Shown here piece by piece: positions 6,139-8,247 of a stretch of DNA of 8,247 bases (the first letter of the stretch is position 1; every line of letters starts with the position of its first letter). The stretch is from Rhodospirillaceae bacterium. GTDB lineage: Bacteria; Pseudomonadota; Alphaproteobacteria; UBA11136. The notes under the pieces were generated by a model. The model was not told the origin of the DNA. It was given only the letters and a program-made list of their open reading frames with translations, and made no database searches. Both the position numbers and the translations under genes were made by a program. The stretch covers positions 1 through 8,247 of the forward strand of contig JABJES010000157.1 in assembly GCA_018663165.1 (NCBI GenBank). The letters run 5' to 3'.

Positions 6139-6156
6139 GGCCTTGTCTTTAAGGCC
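6139..6156 (+). terminator. Hairpin after ahcY, possible terminator
   Basis: GGCCTT (6139-6144) and AAGGCC (6151-6156) form a six-base stem with a six-base loop, 16 bases past the ahcY stop. A C/G-rich stretch rather than a T-run follows, so intrinsic termination is doubtful. A second, weaker pairing, TAAAC (6167-6171) with GTTTA (6178-6182), ends directly before ATG 6183 and could influence translation of the next gene. The ahcY-divL spacer is only 60 bases, so read-through into the next gene is possible. Confidence 0.35.
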
Positions 6157-6182
6157 CCGGCCCGCCTAAACTTTCGGGTTTA

Positions 6183-8247
6183 ATGAACGTGGCCCTCTTT
6201 TGTCTGTCCCGTCGGGTCGGTCATGGGGCTGCACGGGTTGTATTGGGGCTGTTGATGCGGCGCCTGTTTTTGCGCGTTAGATATATTTTTGATCGCCGGT
6301 TGTTGCCCGTGACGGTTGGGGTGACTGTGGCGTCATCGACTCTTGCGCCTTTTCCCGCTTTTGCCGCCGGGGAAGCAGGGTTCCCTCTGTGGGGATTTTA
6401 CACTCTTATCGCCTTTCTCTTGCCGGTGATCCTGATTAGCGGCGGTTTTGCCCTGGTCAGGCTGTGGCGTCGCCTGCAGGAAAGCGAAAGGTTAGGTGCT
6501 GAAAGCAGTCACGAAGCGTTGATGTTGCGCTCGCTTGTCGATTTGTCGCCCGACCCCTGTCTGATCCTCATAAAGGGAACGGAAAGGCCGGTTGTTTCTG
6601 AGGCCCTGGCCCGCCTTCTTGGGCTTGACCGATCGGCGGACATGGCCGCACTCATCGCCTGTTTCGAAGACCTGGACGGAGAACGTTTTGCCGAGGGTGT
6701 CGAGGAATTAAGGCGTTCGGGGCAGGCCTTTGATCTTTCAAACGAAGGACTTGGATTGGCGACCCGCCAAGGGCTCGCTCTACGCCTCATTGGGTGCGCC
6801 GCAGGCCCCCAAGCCGCGCCTGTGGACTGTATCTGGTTCAGGGACATCAGCCGCGAGAGTGCTCAAATGGGCGAATGGGACCATTTGTTTAATGCACTAA
6901 TCGACGAGCGGGATCGTCTGCGCTGGCTTATCGATATCCTTCCACTTCCGGTCTGGTGGCGGGACAATGATCTTGAGCTTGGCTATTGTAATGCCGCCTA
7001 TGGCGCTGCCGTAGAGGCCGATCCCGATACTGCCTTGGCTGAAAAAAGGGAAATTGCCTCGGGCTTGATCGGTGGCGGCGGACGATCCCTGGCCGAGCGG
7101 GCGAAGTTGACCCGCCTTGCTCAGTCGGAAAGTCACCACATGGTTATTGACGGCGCGCGCCGTTTCCTCGAATTCAGTGAAGTGCCCCTGGGCGCGCTGG
7201 GTGGTGTGGCCGGCTATGCCCGGGACTTTAGTGAAATTGAAGACGTCCACAAGGAGCTGGAGCGTCACATCGCCGCCCATGCCGGCGTGTTGGAAAATAT
7301 CAACATTGCCATCGCTATCTTCGGCGCCGACAAGCGGCTGAAATTTGCCAATACTGCTTATGCCCGTCTGTGGCGGCTTGACTCAGACTGGTTAATGAGC
7401 GAGCCGGATATCGGTGAAATTCTGGAAGTGCTTTATGAGAAGCGGAAGCTGCCGGAATATGCTGATTTTCGTGCTTTTCGCCAAAGTCAGGCGGGTCTCT
7501 TTACCTCGCTGATCGAGCCACGGGAAGAAATGCTCCACTTGCCTGACGGGGTGGCCTTGCGCTCCCTTGTCTCGCCCCATCCCTTTGGCGGGCTGATTTT
7601 TACTTTTGAGGACGTGACTGATCGTCTGGCCCTTGAGCGGTCTTACAACACCTTGATCGATGTCCAGCGTGAAACCCTCAATAATCTTTATGAAGGCATT
7701 GCGGTGTTCGGCAATGATGGCCGGTTGAAGCTGAACAATCCCGCTTATGCGCGAATATGGGATCTTCCCGAGGAAATGCTCGGCAACGAACCGCATATCA
7801 ATGAAATCGTCGAATTAACGCGAAGATTTTCCCCCAACGAAGCCGCCTGGAAGAAAATCCGCGCCTGGATGGTGGGCAACGTGACGAACCCCGAGGGCTC
7901 AAGCGGTCATTTCCTGCGCGGCGACGAGATTATTCTCGAATACGCTACGGTGCCCCTGCCCGATGGTAATGTTCTTCTCACCTATCACGATATTACCGAC
8001 CGCTATCGGGTCGTGGAGGCCTTGCGCGAACGGGCCGAGGCGATGGAAGCCACCGCCCGGCTGAAATCTGAATTTATCGCCAATGTGTCTTATGAGCTGC
8101 GCACACCGCTTAATACGGTTATCGGTTTTGCCGATATCCTGGGGAACCAGTATTTTGGCGCGCTGACCGACCGCCAGCTTGAATACTGCAAGGGCATCCT
8201 CGATTCATCCCAGCATCTTATGACCCTGGTGAACGATATTCTCGATC
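6183..8247 (+). CDS. divL: DivL-like PAS-domain tyrosine pseudo-histidine kinase (3' end outside window)
   Basis: An open frame runs off the right edge after 688 residues. Two hydrophobic segments (about 40-62, the first ending signal-peptide-like in PAFAAG, and 70-92) anchor the N-terminus. Then come a less clear region, three PAS-like repeats (about 245-360, 369-476, 498-608; the last two end FEDVTDR and YHDITDR) and a HisKA-type dimerisation helix. Its H-box reads FIANVSYELRTPLNTVIGF: Tyr637 stands where kinases have the phospho-accepting His. This is the diagnostic trait of DivL, which in Caulobacter carries Tyr550, binds DivK~P and steers CckA, hence CtrA activity and asymmetric division. 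A position after ahcY fits the alphaproteobacterial neighbourhood. Start choice: ATG 6183 is the first in frame after a stop at 6150-6152 and has only a weak ribosome-binding site; ATG 6255 (GGGG at 6245-6248) is an equally fair start and would remove 24 residues. The ATPase domain lies outside the window. Confidence 0.88.
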   Translation, partial: MNVALFCLSRRVGHGAARVVLGLLMRRLFLRVRYIFDRRLLPVTVGVTVASSTLAPFPAFAAGEAGFPLWGFYTLIAFLLPVILISGGFALVRLWRRLQESERLGAESSHEALMLRSLVDLSPDPCLILIKGTERPVVSEALARLLGLDRSADMAALIACFEDLDGERFAEGVEELRRSGQAFDLSNEGLGLATRQGLALRLIGCAAGPQAAPVDCIWFRDISRESAQMGEWDHLFNALIDERDRLRWLIDILPLPVWWRDNDLELGYCNAAYGAAVEADPDTALAEKREIASGLIGGGGRSLAERAKLTRLAQSESHHMVIDGARRFLEFSEVPLGALGGVAGYARDFSEIEDVHKELERHIAAHAGVLENINIAIAIFGADKRLKFANTAYARLWRLDSDWLMSEPDIGEILEVLYEKRKLPEYADFRAFRQSQAGLFTSLIEPREEMLHLPDGVALRSLVSPHPFGGLIFTFEDVTDRLALERSYNTLIDVQRETLNNLYEGIAVFGNDGRLKLNNPAYARIWDLPEEMLGNEPHINEIVELTRRFSPNEAAWKKIRAWMVGNVTNPEGSSGHFLRGDEIILEYATVPLPDGNVLLTYHDITDRYRVVEALRERAEAMEATARLKSEFIANVSYELRTPLNTVIGFADILGNQYFGALTDRQLEYCKGILDSSQHLMTLVNDILD

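Noticed and set aside
8070..8247. Decayed ordinary histidine kinase (His to Tyr mutation)
   Set aside because: The frame is open throughout and the residues around the Tyr are well preserved, which fits DivL better than a pseudogene.

Overview
The window looks chromosomal and alphaproteobacterial, most likely from a Rhodospirillales-type lineage. Four things point that way: a ChvG-type kinase directly followed by the short, single-domain alphaproteobacterial HPr kinase; rapZ and a complete EIIA(Man)-HPr-EI set in the same cluster; ahcY just downstream; and a DivL homologue after it. The order resembles the chvG-hprK-PTS-ahcY-divL neighbourhood known from alphaproteobacteria. No mobile element, CRISPR array, tRNA or rRNA was seen. 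Everything real is on the + strand.

Layout. Positions 1-705 are the C-terminal half of a ChvG-like sensor kinase, cut so that the window begins exactly on the phospho-accepting His codon. From 732 to 4683 runs a tight cassette: hprK, rapZ, an EIIA of the mannose family, HPr (ptsH) and Enzyme I. Its junctions mostly overlap: hprK/rapZ share 1 base, EIIA/HPr 4 bases and HPr/EI 11 bases. The only spacer inside the cassette is 65 bases between rapZ and EIIA. After a 143-base gap comes ahcY (4827-6122), and after 60 more bases a long gene (6183 to the right edge) whose kinase H-box carries Tyr where the phospho-accepting His should be. That substitution is the hallmark of DivL.

How the genes work together. 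EI takes phosphate from PEP and passes it to HPr His30 and on to EIIA His9, while HprK can act on HPr Ser61. No EIIB or EIIC permease gene is present, so the visible cassette looks like a signalling PTS, physically tied to an envelope-stress/acid-sensing kinase (ChvG). AhcY removes S-adenosylhomocysteine after methyl transfer. DivL belongs to the CckA-ChpT-CtrA cell-cycle circuit.

Points deserving a second look: (i) the ahcY leader, where two segments each have two alternative pairing partners and so allow two mutually exclusive folds; (ii) a G7 run at the end of rapZ, where a -1 shift would open a 22-codon extension ending exactly against the EIIA start codon; (iii) a RapZ whose Walker A lysine is His and whose basic C-terminal tail is missing; (iv) the Tyr-for-His DivL. 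No wholly new system is evident; the leader RNA is the best candidate for something undescribed.
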